Notes under the pieces: generated by a model
What the model saw: the letters and a program-made list of their open reading frames with translations, nothing else
What the model was told of the DNA's origin: nothing
Databases searched by the model: none
Part shown: positions 35,662 to 44,267 of the stretch, in pieces
Position numbering within the stretch: the stretch's first letter is position 1
How the letters are laid out: each line of letters starts with the position of its first letter
Translations under genes and position numbers: made by a program
Assembly (NCBI RefSeq): GCF_002261185.1
Contig: NZ_NEVQ01000013.1
Location: 558,001-622,000, forward strand
Reading direction: 5' to 3'
Source of the DNA: Bordetella genomosp. 4
GTDB lineage: Bacteria; Pseudomonadota; Gammaproteobacteria; Burkholderiales; Burkholderiaceae_B
Length of the DNA stretch: 64,000 bases

Positions 35662-36780
35662 ATGAAGCAGATCCATAAACAACTTCTTTCCGCCGTAGCG
35701 GTGCTGGTCACCGCAGTCGCTGCCACAACCGTGCGCGCACAGACCGATACCAAGGCAGAACTGCTTTCTCTTGCACAGGAAATGAAGCCCTTTTCCATGC
35801 GCGTGCTGGGACCGCCTGTAGGCACGGCGGAATGGGTATTCGTCGTCAAGCCCTTCTGGAGCGAAACCGTCAAGGAGCTGGGCGCTGGCAAAGTCACCGC
35901 AACACTTAACAGCGTCACCGACATCAACGCCCAACCATCAGATGCCCTGCAACTCATTTCTCAGGGCACTTTCGACATGGCCAACATGGTAGCCAACTAT
36001 GGTTCGGGCGATGTGCCGACCCTGGACGGCTTCGATCTGGCCGGAGTAGCCACCTCAGTAGACACCATCAAGAAGGTCCTGGCCGCCTACGAGCCAGCTG
36101 CCGAAGCTGCGCTGCAAAAGCGCTACCGCCTCAATCTGCTGGGTGCAGGCATGTCCGGCGCGCAGACCTTTTTCTGCAGGGGCGACATCAAAACCATTGA
36201 CGACCTGAAAGGCAAAAAAGTGCGCGTCAGCTCGAGCACACTATCCGAGCTGGTACAAGGCCTGGGCGCCGCGCCTGTCACGATGGCTTTCGGCGAACTG
36301 GTCCCAGCGCTGCAGCGCGGTGTCATCGATTGCGTGATCACGGGCACCATGTCCGGCAATACCGCAAAGCTCTACGAAGTCTCCGACACCATGTTCACGC
36401 TGATCGCAGGCTGGGCCCCCACCATCCAGGTCATCAACACCAAGAGCCTGGCCAAACTGGACGAGACCCAACGCGCATGGCTGACCAAAGCGATAGATTA
36501 TTACTACCGCAACATCAGCGACACCATCCAGGCCAAGAACGTACAGGAAGGCATCTGGTGCAACACCGCCGACAAACGCTGCACGATGATCGGTAAAGCC
36601 GGCGTCACGCCGGGCAATATGAAACTAGTCGAACCCAGCAAAGAAGACCTGGCCAAAGTACGCGAAGTCGTTCAGCAGAAAGTACTGCCCCAATATGGCA
36701 AGGCATGCGGCAAAGACTGCGCCACGGCCTGGAACGACACCGTCGGCAAGGTCGTCGACATGACGATTCCCGCACCGTAA
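35662..36780 (+). CDS. TRAP transporter periplasmic receptor (DctP family)
   Basis: 372 aa. A signal peptide (LLSAVAVLVTAVAATTVRA, cleaved near residue 26) precedes a DctP-like receptor. It has the family phrase KGKKVRVSSSTLSELVQGLGAAPVTMAFGELVPALQRGVIDCVITGT, with the conserved Arg in KVRV that usually grips the substrate carboxylate. Four Cys lie in the C-terminal part (CNTADKRC and CGKDC), possibly disulfides. The start MKQIHKQ is preferred over 35572. It delivers a carboxylate to the QM permease encoded next. Confidence 0.92.
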   Translation: MKQIHKQLLSAVAVLVTAVAATTVRAQTDTKAELLSLAQEMKPFSMRVLGPPVGTAEWVFVVKPFWSETVKELGAGKVTATLNSVTDINAQPSDALQLISQGTFDMANMVANYGSGDVPTLDGFDLAGVATSVDTIKKVLAAYEPAAEAALQKRYRLNLLGAGMSGAQTFFCRGDIKTIDDLKGKKVRVSSSTLSELVQGLGAAPVTMAFGELVPALQRGVIDCVITGTMSGNTAKLYEVSDTMFTLIAGWAPTIQVINTKSLAKLDETQRAWLTKAIDYYYRNISDTIQAKNVQEGIWCNTADKRCTMIGKAGVTPGNMKLVEPSKEDLAKVREVVQQKVLPQYGKACGKDCATAWNDTVGKVVDMTIPAP

Positions 36781-36846
36781 TCCAACCTACACGCTGCCCG
36801 CCAGTCCCTGAGGTACGCGGGACAGGCGGGCAGCACGGGAGAAAAC

Positions 36847-37407
36847 ATGTCCTATCTCACCAGTGCCCGAATGCTGTTCGAGCGCCTGTCTTGCATGGCA
36901 GCCTTGGCTGGACTCTACGTCCTGTTCGCCACGACGCTGTTAGTCAGCGCCGACGTCTTGGTTCGCAAAGTATTTGGCGTCGCCTTCGTCGGCGCCGACG
37001 AGCTTGGCGGCTATGCACTTGCCCTGGCTACCAGTTGGGCCTTGTCATACGCTTTTTTCCAAGGCAGCCACATACGAGTGAATGTTCTGCACATGACGCT
37101 GCCGCCACGCGCCAAAGCCTGGCTTGACGTATTGGCCGTGCTGACGACAGTCGTCTTGATCGGCATCCTGACATGGCAGATATGGGTTCTTGCGTTCGAC
37201 TCATGGACGTTTGATGCAGTATCAAACACACCGTTGCGCGTACCTATGTGGATACCTCAATTCATTTTCCTGGCTGGCGTTCTGCTCTTTCTGATTTCCG
37301 CGGTACTGGTACTGCTGGAGAGCCTCGGCCTCGCCCTGCAAGGCAAGTATGAAGAAACCATCGCACTCGTAGAAGAGGACGAGCAGGCTGGGGAGTACAC
37401 ACTATGA
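36847..37407 (+). CDS. TRAP transporter small permease (DctQ)
   Basis: 186 aa with four membrane segments and the DctQ signature around ADVLVRKVFGVAFVGADELGGYALALATSWALSYAF. It supports the DctM channel. Its stop overlaps the dctM start (ATGA), and it follows the receptor by 66 bp. Confidence 0.92.
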   Translation: MSYLTSARMLFERLSCMAALAGLYVLFATTLLVSADVLVRKVFGVAFVGADELGGYALALATSWALSYAFFQGSHIRVNVLHMTLPPRAKAWLDVLAVLTTVVLIGILTWQIWVLAFDSWTFDAVSNTPLRVPMWIPQFIFLAGVLLFLISAVLVLLESLGLALQGKYEETIALVEEDEQAGEYTL

Positions 37408-38678
37408 CGATCGGCATTGCCTTCATCGTGGGCGCATTCATTCTTTTCCTTGCGGGCCTGCCCATTTTTTCAGTCATCGGCCTGGGCGCGCTCGCTGTCG
37501 GGCTGATCTCTCCGGCCCCCATCGTAGATTCACTCGGCATGACAGCCTGGGCCCAGTCGCAAAACTATGTGCTGATCTCGGTGCCCTTATTCATCATGCT
37601 GGGCGAGATCTTCGTGCGCAGCGGGATTGCCGGTGAAATGTACGATGCCGTCGCGCCATGGCTGAACAGGATGCCGGGTCGATTGATGCAAACCAATGTC
37701 GCCACCAGCGCCATCTTTGCTGCGACCTCGGGTTCCAGCCTCGCCACCGCTGCCACCATCGGCTCGATCGCCGTCCCCCAGATCAAACTGCATGGCTATA
37801 ACGAGCGGCTGTTTCTGGGCAGCATTGCTGCAGGCGGCACGCTGGGGATCCTGATTCCGCCCTCCATCAACCTGATCGTCTACGGCAGCATTACCAACAC
37901 CTCCATTCCCGAGCTCTATCTGGCCGGCATTGTGCCGGGCCTGATCCTGACTGCACTGTTCATGCTGGTGACAACCATCCTGTGCATCCTACGCCCGGAA
38001 TGGAGCGGCAAGCCGATCGAGACCGACTGGAACATGCGCATTGCCACGCTGCCCAAACTGCTGCCGCCTCTGGGATTGTTTCTGGTCGTGGTGGGCTCCA
38101 TTTATGCAGGCATTGCCACGCCGACCGAGGCCGCTGCGCTCGGTGTCATTGCGACCGTCGTTCTGGCACTCGTCAGGGGCCGCATGTCTTTCAGCATTCT
38201 GAACTCCGCGCTATTTGCCACGGCGAAGACCAATGCCATTCTGATGATCATCATCATCTTTGCCGCCTTGCTGAATTTTGCGCTGGGCATGATCGGTTTT
38301 TCGCGCCTGCTCGAGAGCTTTGTGCTCGACCTGAATCTCAGCACCTATGCGCTGGTCCTGCTGGTCGTGCTCATCTACCTGATCCTGGGCTGCTTTCTGG
38401 AGGGCCTGTCGCTGACGGTCCTGACCGTACCCGTACTCGCCCCCATCATGGCCAAACTGGGCTTTGATCCCGTCTGGTTCGGCATCATGGTGATCCTCGT
38501 CACCGAGGCCGGCCTCATCACGCCGCCCGTCGGCATGAACTGCTACGTCGTACAGGCAACGCGCGGACGCGGCTCGCTCATGGACGTGTTCATCGGCGTG
38601 TCGCCCTATTTGCTCGCACTGCTGACCTTGGTCGGAATCATCATCGTCTGGCCCGAAGTCGCTCTCTGGTATCGCTAG
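37404..38678 (+). CDS. TRAP transporter large permease (DctM)
   Basis: 424 aa with about twelve membrane segments. DctM hallmarks are FATSGSSLATAATIGSIAVPQ, GGTLGILIPPSINLIVYGSITNTSI and YAGIATPTEAAALGV. It is the sodium-coupled symport subunit in the inner membrane. It lies in the middle of the ten-gene catabolic operon, so the transported compound is probably the operon's substrate. Confidence 0.95.
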   Translation: MTIGIAFIVGAFILFLAGLPIFSVIGLGALAVGLISPAPIVDSLGMTAWAQSQNYVLISVPLFIMLGEIFVRSGIAGEMYDAVAPWLNRMPGRLMQTNVATSAIFAATSGSSLATAATIGSIAVPQIKLHGYNERLFLGSIAAGGTLGILIPPSINLIVYGSITNTSIPELYLAGIVPGLILTALFMLVTTILCILRPEWSGKPIETDWNMRIATLPKLLPPLGLFLVVVGSIYAGIATPTEAAALGVIATVVLALVRGRMSFSILNSALFATAKTNAILMIIIIFAALLNFALGMIGFSRLLESFVLDLNLSTYALVLLVVLIYLILGCFLEGLSLTVLTVPVLAPIMAKLGFDPVWFGIMVILVTEAGLITPPVGMNCYVVQATRGRGSLMDVFIGVSPYLLALLTLVGIIIVWPEVALWYR

Positions 38679-38747
38679 ACCGCCGCCTTATCAAAGCTCA
38701 GCCGAACCGAACATCGGCTCCCATACCTGAATCTGGAGACTGTTCTC

Positions 38748-39416
38748 ATGTACCTGTTGAAATCGCTTCCCGAACCCATCGCCGCCGAACGTATTGACCT
38801 GCTCAGCCGCGCCGAGCCAGCCACGATCGGCCATTTTCTGCACACGGGTTTCATGGATAGCGGCATCCGCGCCATGCTGCCGCCCAAACGTATTGCCGGC
38901 ACTGCCGTGACCGTGCGCTACCCCGGCCCCGATGGCGCGATGGCGCATTACGCCGTGGGTCAGGCCCGTCCAGGCGATATTCTGGTCATCGACCGCTGCG
39001 GCGATCAGCGCCACGCCAGCCTCGGCGGCGCACTGGCCTACGCCGCTCGCGCAGCCGGGGTCGCAGGCATCATCGTGGACGGCGTCGTCACCGATATCGA
39101 GGAATTGCGACGCTATGGCCTGCCGGTCTGGTCGCGGGGACTCACCACCATTACCGTAAAAACGTTGGGCATAGGCGGAGAATTCTGCATCCCCGTGTCC
39201 TGCGGCGGCGTAGCCGTATCCCCCGGGGACGCCATACTGGCCGACGAAAACGGTGTGCTCGTCCTGCGGCCCGAGCTGATCGAATATGCCGCCAACAAAG
39301 CCATCGGATTGCAAACCGCGGAAAAACAAACCTTGCAACGGGTAGACGCCGGCGAGAAATACCCTGATATTCTCGGTACCTCGGCAATCATCGCACAACA
39401 CTTGGCGCAGCATTGA
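38748..39416 (+). CDS. RraA-like/4-hydroxy-4-methyl-2-oxoglutarate aldolase-family protein
   Basis: 222 aa. It has the RraA-family fold motifs GTAVTVRYPGPDGAMAHYAV, PGDILVIDRCGDQRHASLGGALAYAAR, and GIIVDGVVTDIEELRRYGLPVWSRG. In the aldolases the last motif reads RD, with Arg binding the substrate carboxylate and Asp binding the metal; here the Arg is replaced by Thr while the Asp remains. It may therefore act on a different substrate or not be an aldolase. Confidence 0.85.
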   Translation: MYLLKSLPEPIAAERIDLLSRAEPATIGHFLHTGFMDSGIRAMLPPKRIAGTAVTVRYPGPDGAMAHYAVGQARPGDILVIDRCGDQRHASLGGALAYAARAAGVAGIIVDGVVTDIEELRRYGLPVWSRGLTTITVKTLGIGGEFCIPVSCGGVAVSPGDAILADENGVLVLRPELIEYAANKAIGLQTAEKQTLQRVDAGEKYPDILGTSAIIAQHLAQH

Positions 39417-39432
39417 ACAGGGAAACCGTGCA

Positions 39433-40833
39433 ATGTCATTACCCAATCCGTTCACGACCGTCACCGAACTCTCTGCCCAGCTCGAGGCAGGCACGCTATC
39501 ATCCGCAACCCTGGTAGAGCACTATCTGCAGCGCATCGCAGACCAGGACGACCGCCTGCACGCGTTTGTCGATACCTATGCGCAAGAAGCCCTACAGCTC
39601 GCACAAAGCGCAGACCTCGCCCGCCAGGCGGGCAGTGCCCTCGGTCCATTGCACGGCATTCCCATCGCCCTCAAAGACCTGATCGAGATCGAAGGACGTA
39701 TCACCATGGGAGGCTGCGCCGCCAACCGGGATCGCCGCAGCCCTGTCACGGCGGCCCTCGTGCACCGCCTTCGGCAACAAGGGATGATCATCCTGGGCAA
39801 AACGCACACCGTCGAGTTTGCCACTGGCGGATGGGGTACCAACACTCGCCTGGGGACACCACTGAACCCCTGGGATCTGGACGTGCCGCGCACGCCCGGC
39901 GGATCGAGCAGCGGCTCGGGTGTGGCCGTCGCGGCGGGCCTGGCGCCGTGGGCCATCGGCACCGACACAGGCGGATCCGTGCGACTGCCCGCCTCCTGGT
40001 GCAATCTGACCGCCCTGAAAGTCTGCACCGGACGCATCAGTACCGAGGGCGTACTGCCGCTGAGCACCACACTGGACACCCCGGGCCCCATGACTCGTAC
40101 AGTGGGCGATGCACGCCTGCTCTACCACGCGTTACGAGAGCACGACGATTGCGGCCGCGCCAGCAGCCCCCACCATGCACAACGTATCGTGCAGGCACGA
40201 CGGCACAACGGCCTGAAAGGACTGCGCCTGGCCCGCCTGCCAGACAGCGAGCGCGCCGTTGCAACGGCAGAAGTCCTGGCCGCCTATGATGCCTCTCTCG
40301 AGGTGTTGCGCGCAGCCGGTGCCGACATCGTGGACATCACACTGCCCTATGGCTTTGCCGAAGTTGCCGAGTTCAATAGCCTGATCATGAATGCCGAGGG
40401 CTATAGTTTCTACGCCGAACTCGTCGACGATCCCTCTCAACCCCTGGACGAGGACGTGCGCCCCCGTTTGCTGAAAGGCAGCACTGTGCGCGCCGCAGAT
40501 TATCTGAATGCACTACGGCGCCGGCAAGCCATGCAGCGCGAACTCGAACCCATTTTCGAGCAGGTCGATGCCCTGCTGACCCCTACCACTGCCACCGCGC
40601 CATTGCCGCTGACGGGAGTCGACCAGAACTCCACCCCCGCCTATTACACGCGGTTTGCCAACTTCTTCAATCTAGCGGCCTTGGCTGTACCGAACGGCGC
40701 TACACAACACGGTCTGCCGCTGTCACTGCAGATCATCGGCCGTCCTTACAGCGAAGAAAGCATCCTCGACATCGGCGAAATCTATCAATCCCGTACACAG
40801 TGGCATCTGCGCACGCCAACGTTGCCCCAATGA
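39433..40833 (+). CDS. Amidase signature family amidase
   Basis: 466 aa. The Ser-cisSer-Lys triad is visible: Lys81 (IALKDLIEIEG), Ser158 in GGSSSGSG and Ser182 in GTDTGGSVR, with family-standard spacing. It hydrolyses an amide bond in the cytosol. The setting suggests opening of a lactam or side-chain amide in the pathway feeding or following 5-oxoprolinase. It starts 16 bp after the RraA-like gene and ends 6 bp before pxpB. GatA is excluded by length and lack of gatBC. Confidence 0.92.
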   Translation: MSLPNPFTTVTELSAQLEAGTLSSATLVEHYLQRIADQDDRLHAFVDTYAQEALQLAQSADLARQAGSALGPLHGIPIALKDLIEIEGRITMGGCAANRDRRSPVTAALVHRLRQQGMIILGKTHTVEFATGGWGTNTRLGTPLNPWDLDVPRTPGGSSSGSGVAVAAGLAPWAIGTDTGGSVRLPASWCNLTALKVCTGRISTEGVLPLSTTLDTPGPMTRTVGDARLLYHALREHDDCGRASSPHHAQRIVQARRHNGLKGLRLARLPDSERAVATAEVLAAYDASLEVLRAAGADIVDITLPYGFAEVAEFNSLIMNAEGYSFYAELVDDPSQPLDEDVRPRLLKGSTVRAADYLNALRRRQAMQRELEPIFEQVDALLTPTTATAPLPLTGVDQNSTPAYYTRFANFFNLAALAVPNGATQHGLPLSLQIIGRPYSEESILDIGEIYQSRTQWHLRTPTLPQ

Positions 40834-40839
40834 CCGCAC

Positions 40840-41517
40840 ATGACCCGTCCTGCCGCTAAACCGATCTGCTCCAGGCAAGGCGAATACGCCATCCTGTGCG
40901 ACCTCGGCATTCCCACCTCATCTACCGCGGACCTCACCGTGCAGCAGAAAGTCTGGGGCATGTCCGCCTGCCTATCGGCTCGCGAAGACGTGCTCGAAGT
41001 CGTGCCCGGCATGAACAACCTGCTGGTGATTTTCCGCAGCATCCAGCACGACTTCGATGCCTGCCAGGCTTTCATCCACGACGCTTGGGAAACGGCCGGG
41101 GCCAGCGCAGCCCCCGGCCGTCAGATTATCGTGCCGGTGGTATACGGCGGACAGGATGGAGAAGATCTCGGCCTCGTGGCGCGTCACTCTGGATTGACGA
41201 CCCGAGACTATATCGACCTGCATGCGCAGGGTACCTATGTCGTCTATGCCTTGGGCAGCCAACCGGGATTCGCTTATCTAGGCGGCCTGGACCCCCGCCT
41301 GGCCGTGCCACGACGCGACGTACCCAGGCCTCGTGTGGAGGCCGGATCCGTCATCGTAGGCGGCAGCCAAGCTGCCATCCTTTCCCGCACCACACCGTGT
41401 GGTTGGCACATCATCGGCAAGACGGCGCTCAACTGCTTTGATCATACGCAGGAGCGTCCCGCCCTGTTCACGCCCGGGGATACCGTATGCTTTGAAATCC
41501 AGGAGGTCCTGCCATGA
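40840..41517 (+). CDS. pxpB: 5-Oxoprolinase subunit PxpB
   Basis: 225 aa. Motifs of the KipI/PxpB (allophanate hydrolase subunit 1-like) family include IIVPVVYGGQDGEDLGLVA, YVVYALGSQPGFAYLGGLDPRLAVPRRDVPR and GSVIVGGSQAAILSRTTPCGWHIIG. With PxpA and PxpC it cleaves 5-oxoproline to glutamate at the expense of ATP. It overlaps pxpC by 4 bp. Confidence 0.92.
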   Translation: MTRPAAKPICSRQGEYAILCDLGIPTSSTADLTVQQKVWGMSACLSAREDVLEVVPGMNNLLVIFRSIQHDFDACQAFIHDAWETAGASAAPGRQIIVPVVYGGQDGEDLGLVARHSGLTTRDYIDLHAQGTYVVYALGSQPGFAYLGGLDPRLAVPRRDVPRPRVEAGSVIVGGSQAAILSRTTPCGWHIIGKTALNCFDHTQERPALFTPGDTVCFEIQEVLP

Positions 41518-42524
41518 TTGAAATCAATCAGGCCGGCTTCTATACATCGGTGCAAGACCTGGGCCGCAAATCCTGGCGCCATCTCGGCGTCGGCTTGAGC
41601 GGCGCCATGGATCCCGTGGCGTTGTCAGTCGCGAATCTGATGCTGGGCAATGCCATTGACGCAGCGGGCCTGGAGATCACGATGGGCCATGCATGCGTGA
41701 CCTTTCACACCGACACTGAAATCGCGCTATCAGGCGCCACCGTCGAGGCTACCCTCGACGGTCGGTCATTACCCAACTGGTGGGCGCTGAGCGTGCGGGC
41801 CGGTCAGCAATTGAGATTGGGTGCAGTCAACGCCGGCGTGCGCAGCTATCTGGCGTTTCGCGGCGGATTGGCGGTGCCCTCCGTAATGGGGTCTGCCTCC
41901 ACCGATCTGAAAGGCGGATATGGCGGGATGCAAGGCCGTGCGCTCAAGAACGGCGACATGCTGGACCTCTGCCCCATGCCGGCCCTCACGCGCCGCAATA
42001 CGGGCTTTGGCTTGCCGGTCATGCAACGCGCGCCCTACGCGCACCAGGGAGACCGTGCGGACCAGACCACCCCGGACGGCGAGACCGTCGTTCCGCTGGT
42101 GCATATTCTGCCGGCAGCGCAATGGCCGGACCTGACCCCAGCCGCACAGCAGCAATTAGTGAACGCCACCTGGCAAGTTTCCCCCCAAAGCAACCGCGTC
42201 GGCTGCCGGTTGGAAGGCCCCACCTTGCCAATGCAGAGACGGCATGAAATGCGCTCCCATGGCATCATGCCTGGCGTAGTGCAGTTGCCTCCCGCAGGCC
42301 TGCCCATCGTCCAACTCTGCGATGGCAACACCAGCGGCGGCTATCCCGTCATCGCCACCGTGATCGAGGCAGACTTGCACATGTTCGCGCAACTGCGCCC
42401 CGGCACGCCCGTGCGGTTTGCCCTCTGCGATATCGCCTATGCTGCGGCGATCACCACCCGCCATCAGAAATTCCTGGACGACATCGCGCTGCGTTGCGAG
42501 TTGACGCGCCGACGCTTTCACTGA
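41514..42524 (+). CDS. pxpC: 5-Oxoprolinase subunit PxpC
   Basis: 336 aa. It belongs to the KipA/PxpC (biotin-dependent carboxyltransferase-like) family: IEINQAGFYTSVQDLGRKSWRHLGVGLSGAMDPVALSVANLMLGN, SYLAFRGGLAVPSVMGSASTDLKGG and SNRVGCRLEGP. It forms the catalytic complex with PxpB, while PxpA supplies the third subunit. It overlaps pxpB and lies 8 bp before pxpA. Confidence 0.93.
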   Translation: MIEINQAGFYTSVQDLGRKSWRHLGVGLSGAMDPVALSVANLMLGNAIDAAGLEITMGHACVTFHTDTEIALSGATVEATLDGRSLPNWWALSVRAGQQLRLGAVNAGVRSYLAFRGGLAVPSVMGSASTDLKGGYGGMQGRALKNGDMLDLCPMPALTRRNTGFGLPVMQRAPYAHQGDRADQTTPDGETVVPLVHILPAAQWPDLTPAAQQQLVNATWQVSPQSNRVGCRLEGPTLPMQRRHEMRSHGIMPGVVQLPPAGLPIVQLCDGNTSGGYPVIATVIEADLHMFAQLRPGTPVRFALCDIAYAAAITTRHQKFLDDIALRCELTRRRFH

Positions 42525-42532
42525 AACCCATT

Positions 42533-43291
42533 ATGAAAACCATCGACATCAATTCCGACCTGGGCGAAGGCTATGGCGACTATGCCAAGGCCGACGACGC
42601 TGCGATTCTGGGCCTCATCACATCGGCTAACGTCGCCTGCGGCTTTCATGCTGGCGACTACATGACGATGCATCAGACGGCAGTGCTGGCAAACAAGAAC
42701 GGCGTCCGCATAGGCGCCCATGTCGGCTATCCAGACATCCAGGGCTTTGGACGCCGCCATATCGCCTATACCCCCAAGGAACTCGAGCTGATGACCATCT
42801 ATCAGCTCGGTGCGCTGCGCGCCATCGCAGAACACGCTGGATCCCGGCTCACCCATGCCAATTTTCACGGGGCGCTGGGCAATCTGTCTTTTGTCGACGA
42901 GGACGTTTCCCTTGCCACATTGAGCGCGGTAAAGGCCTTTGACCCGACGCTCAAATTCGTCGCCCTGCCCCACACCGCTGCATACCGGGTGGCGCAGAAA
43001 CTGGGCATCGACATCGTCGCATCATTCCTGGCCGACCGTGCCTACACGCCCGACGGCGTCCTCGTCAGCCGCAAAACGCCAGGCGCAGTGATCCATGATC
43101 CGGCCGTGATCCGCGAACGGGTGCAACGCGTATTGCAGGACGGCAAAGTCCGCGCCATCGACGGAACGGAGCTCGACATGCCTGTAGACTCCATCCTCGT
43201 GCACAGCGACACACCGGACTCTATCGAAATCGCCCGCACCATACGCCAAGCTGCGCAGGATATTGGCTATCCGATCGCGGCTTTTGCCTGA
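42533..43291 (+). CDS. pxpA: 5-Oxoprolinase subunit PxpA (LamB/YcsF family)
   Basis: 252 aa, typical. The N-terminus MKTIDINSDLGEGYGDYAKADDAAIL and the segments ANVACGFHAGDYMTMHQT, IGAHVGYPDIQGFGRR and ADRAYTPDGVLVSRKTPGAVI are diagnostic. The start is set at MKTIDINSD, 8 bp after the pxpC stop. It is the last gene of the ten-gene operon. The gene order B-C-A completes a 5-oxoprolinase. Confidence 0.95.
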   Translation: MKTIDINSDLGEGYGDYAKADDAAILGLITSANVACGFHAGDYMTMHQTAVLANKNGVRIGAHVGYPDIQGFGRRHIAYTPKELELMTIYQLGALRAIAEHAGSRLTHANFHGALGNLSFVDEDVSLATLSAVKAFDPTLKFVALPHTAAYRVAQKLGIDIVASFLADRAYTPDGVLVSRKTPGAVIHDPAVIRERVQRVLQDGKVRAIDGTELDMPVDSILVHSDTPDSIEIARTIRQAAQDIGYPIAAFA

Positions 43292-43334
43292 CTACGAGCG
43301 TCACAAATGGCTCGCTGCATGACCGAATCTTCTG

Positions 43335-43634
43335 TCACGCGCGCAGCAATGCCCGCACAGCCACATCAGGAACGCTCGCTACGATCTTCAAAAGCGCAAC
43401 AGCAGGGCCCGTCGGATTGCGATGGCCTTGTTCCCAGTTTTGCAGTGTACGAACGCTGACCTGAATTGCCTTGGCGAACTCGGCCTGAGACAAATGGGTT
43501 TTCTCACGCGTCGCCTTTACATCGATCACATCGACCTTGAACACGCGCGACGGCTTCATCGCGCCTTTACGAATGGCAGCCGCCTGCTTCAGACTGGTTT
43601 GCAAATCGTCAAATACAGCGTTGTCCTTCTTCAT
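43335..43634 (-). CDS. Helix-turn-helix antitoxin of a HigBA-type module
   Basis: 99 aa. The C-terminal half is an XRE-type helix-turn-helix (REKTHLSQAEFAKAIQVSVRTLQNWEQGHRNPTGPAVALLKIV), typical of HigA/NadS-like antitoxins. It follows the toxin gene by 2 bp. In this toxin-first arrangement the antitoxin usually neutralises the toxin and represses the operon, here probably through the palindrome at 43955-43975. Confidence 0.88.
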   Translation of the reverse strand: MKKDNAVFDDLQTSLKQAAAIRKGAMKPSRVFKVDVIDVKATREKTHLSQAEFAKAIQVSVRTLQNWEQGHRNPTGPAVALLKIVASVPDVAVRALLRA

Positions 43635-43636
43635 TT

Positions 43637-43948
43637 TTACAGCTCCTTGACTAATTCGCGCAGCACTGCAATTTCGCCGGAGGTCAAATTAGCCTGCTTA
43701 GACTTTGGGTAGGCGGCCAACATATAGATTTGGTGGGCTTCACTAATCCAGTAATAAATAACTCGGATTCCACCGCTCTTGCCCACGCCTTGCCGCCCAT
43801 AACGCAGTTTCCGTATGCCGCCCCCGCCGCGGATCAGGTCTCCCTTCTCGGGATTCTCGATGAGCAAACTCTGTAGCCCGGCGTATTCCTCATCTGACAA
43901 CAACGCGGTAATCAACCTCGTGAAAACTGGGGTTTCGATAAATTCCAT
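43637..43948 (-). CDS. RelE/HigB-family toxin
   Basis: 103 aa. The fold signature of the phage-derived Gp49/HigB2-RelE group is present: IENPEKGDLIRGGGGIRKLRYGRQGVGKSGGIRVIYYW and a basic segment near the end (YPKSKQANLTSGEIAVLRELV). Such proteins are ribosome-associated mRNA endonucleases. It is first in the operon, preceded by a palindromic operator. Confidence 0.88.
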   Translation of the reverse strand: MEFIETPVFTRLITALLSDEEYAGLQSLLIENPEKGDLIRGGGGIRKLRYGRQGVGKSGGIRVIYYWISEAHQIYMLAAYPKSKQANLTSGEIAVLRELVKEL

Positions 43949-43954
43949 TTAATT

Positions 43955-43975
43955 ATATACGTCAATGACGTATAT
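43955..43975. promoter_or_regulatory. Palindromic operator of the toxin-antitoxin operon
   Basis: Perfect 21-bp palindrome: arms ATATACGTCA (43955-43964) and TGACGTATAT (43966-43975) around one central base. It lies 6 bp upstream of the toxin start codon, the expected place for autoregulation by the antitoxin. Confidence 0.75.
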
Positions 43976-44018
43976 TCCAATCCACATCAAGTTAGACCTA
44001 TCGGCCGCCGATTTCTTT

Positions 44019-44091
44019 ACTATCGACCTAACCCTCGCCTGCCGGAAGCCACAGTGAATCCCTATGTCTATGCGTAGTTGCCGTAACGGAA
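44019..44091 (+). repeat. 73-bp intergenic repeat, copy 1
   Basis: It aligns without gaps to 57076-57149 at roughly two thirds identity, with conserved islands ACTATCGAYCTAA, CGGAAG, CAGTGAA and TATGTCYATRCG. It lies between the toxin-antitoxin module and the LacI gene. Function unknown. Confidence 0.5.
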
Positions 44092-44169
44092 ATCGCACGA
44101 TGCTCGACAACTCCGTCCCTACGCGCCTGACGCGTCATGTACCGCCGTTTGTGTAGCGCATCATCACGT

Positions 44170-44197
44170 TGCTAGCGCTACCATGTTAGCGCCATCA
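44170..44197 (+). promoter_or_regulatory. Two tandem LacI-type operators before the regulator gene
   Basis: Adjacent 14-mers TGCTAGCGCTACCA (44170-44183) and TGTTAGCGCCATCA (44184-44197) match the pattern TGNTAGCGCNANCA of the operators at 45346-45387. They suggest autoregulation. Confidence 0.65.
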
Positions 44198-44267
44198 AAT
44201 CACGCATTAGGAACGCCAATCATCGGCCTGGCTGATAGAATGCGCATACTCTGTCATTGGCCCGATC

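Noticed and set aside
38748-39416. Assignment as menaquinone methyltransferase
   Set aside because: Old annotations use that name for RraA-like proteins, but the sequence lacks a SAM-binding motif.
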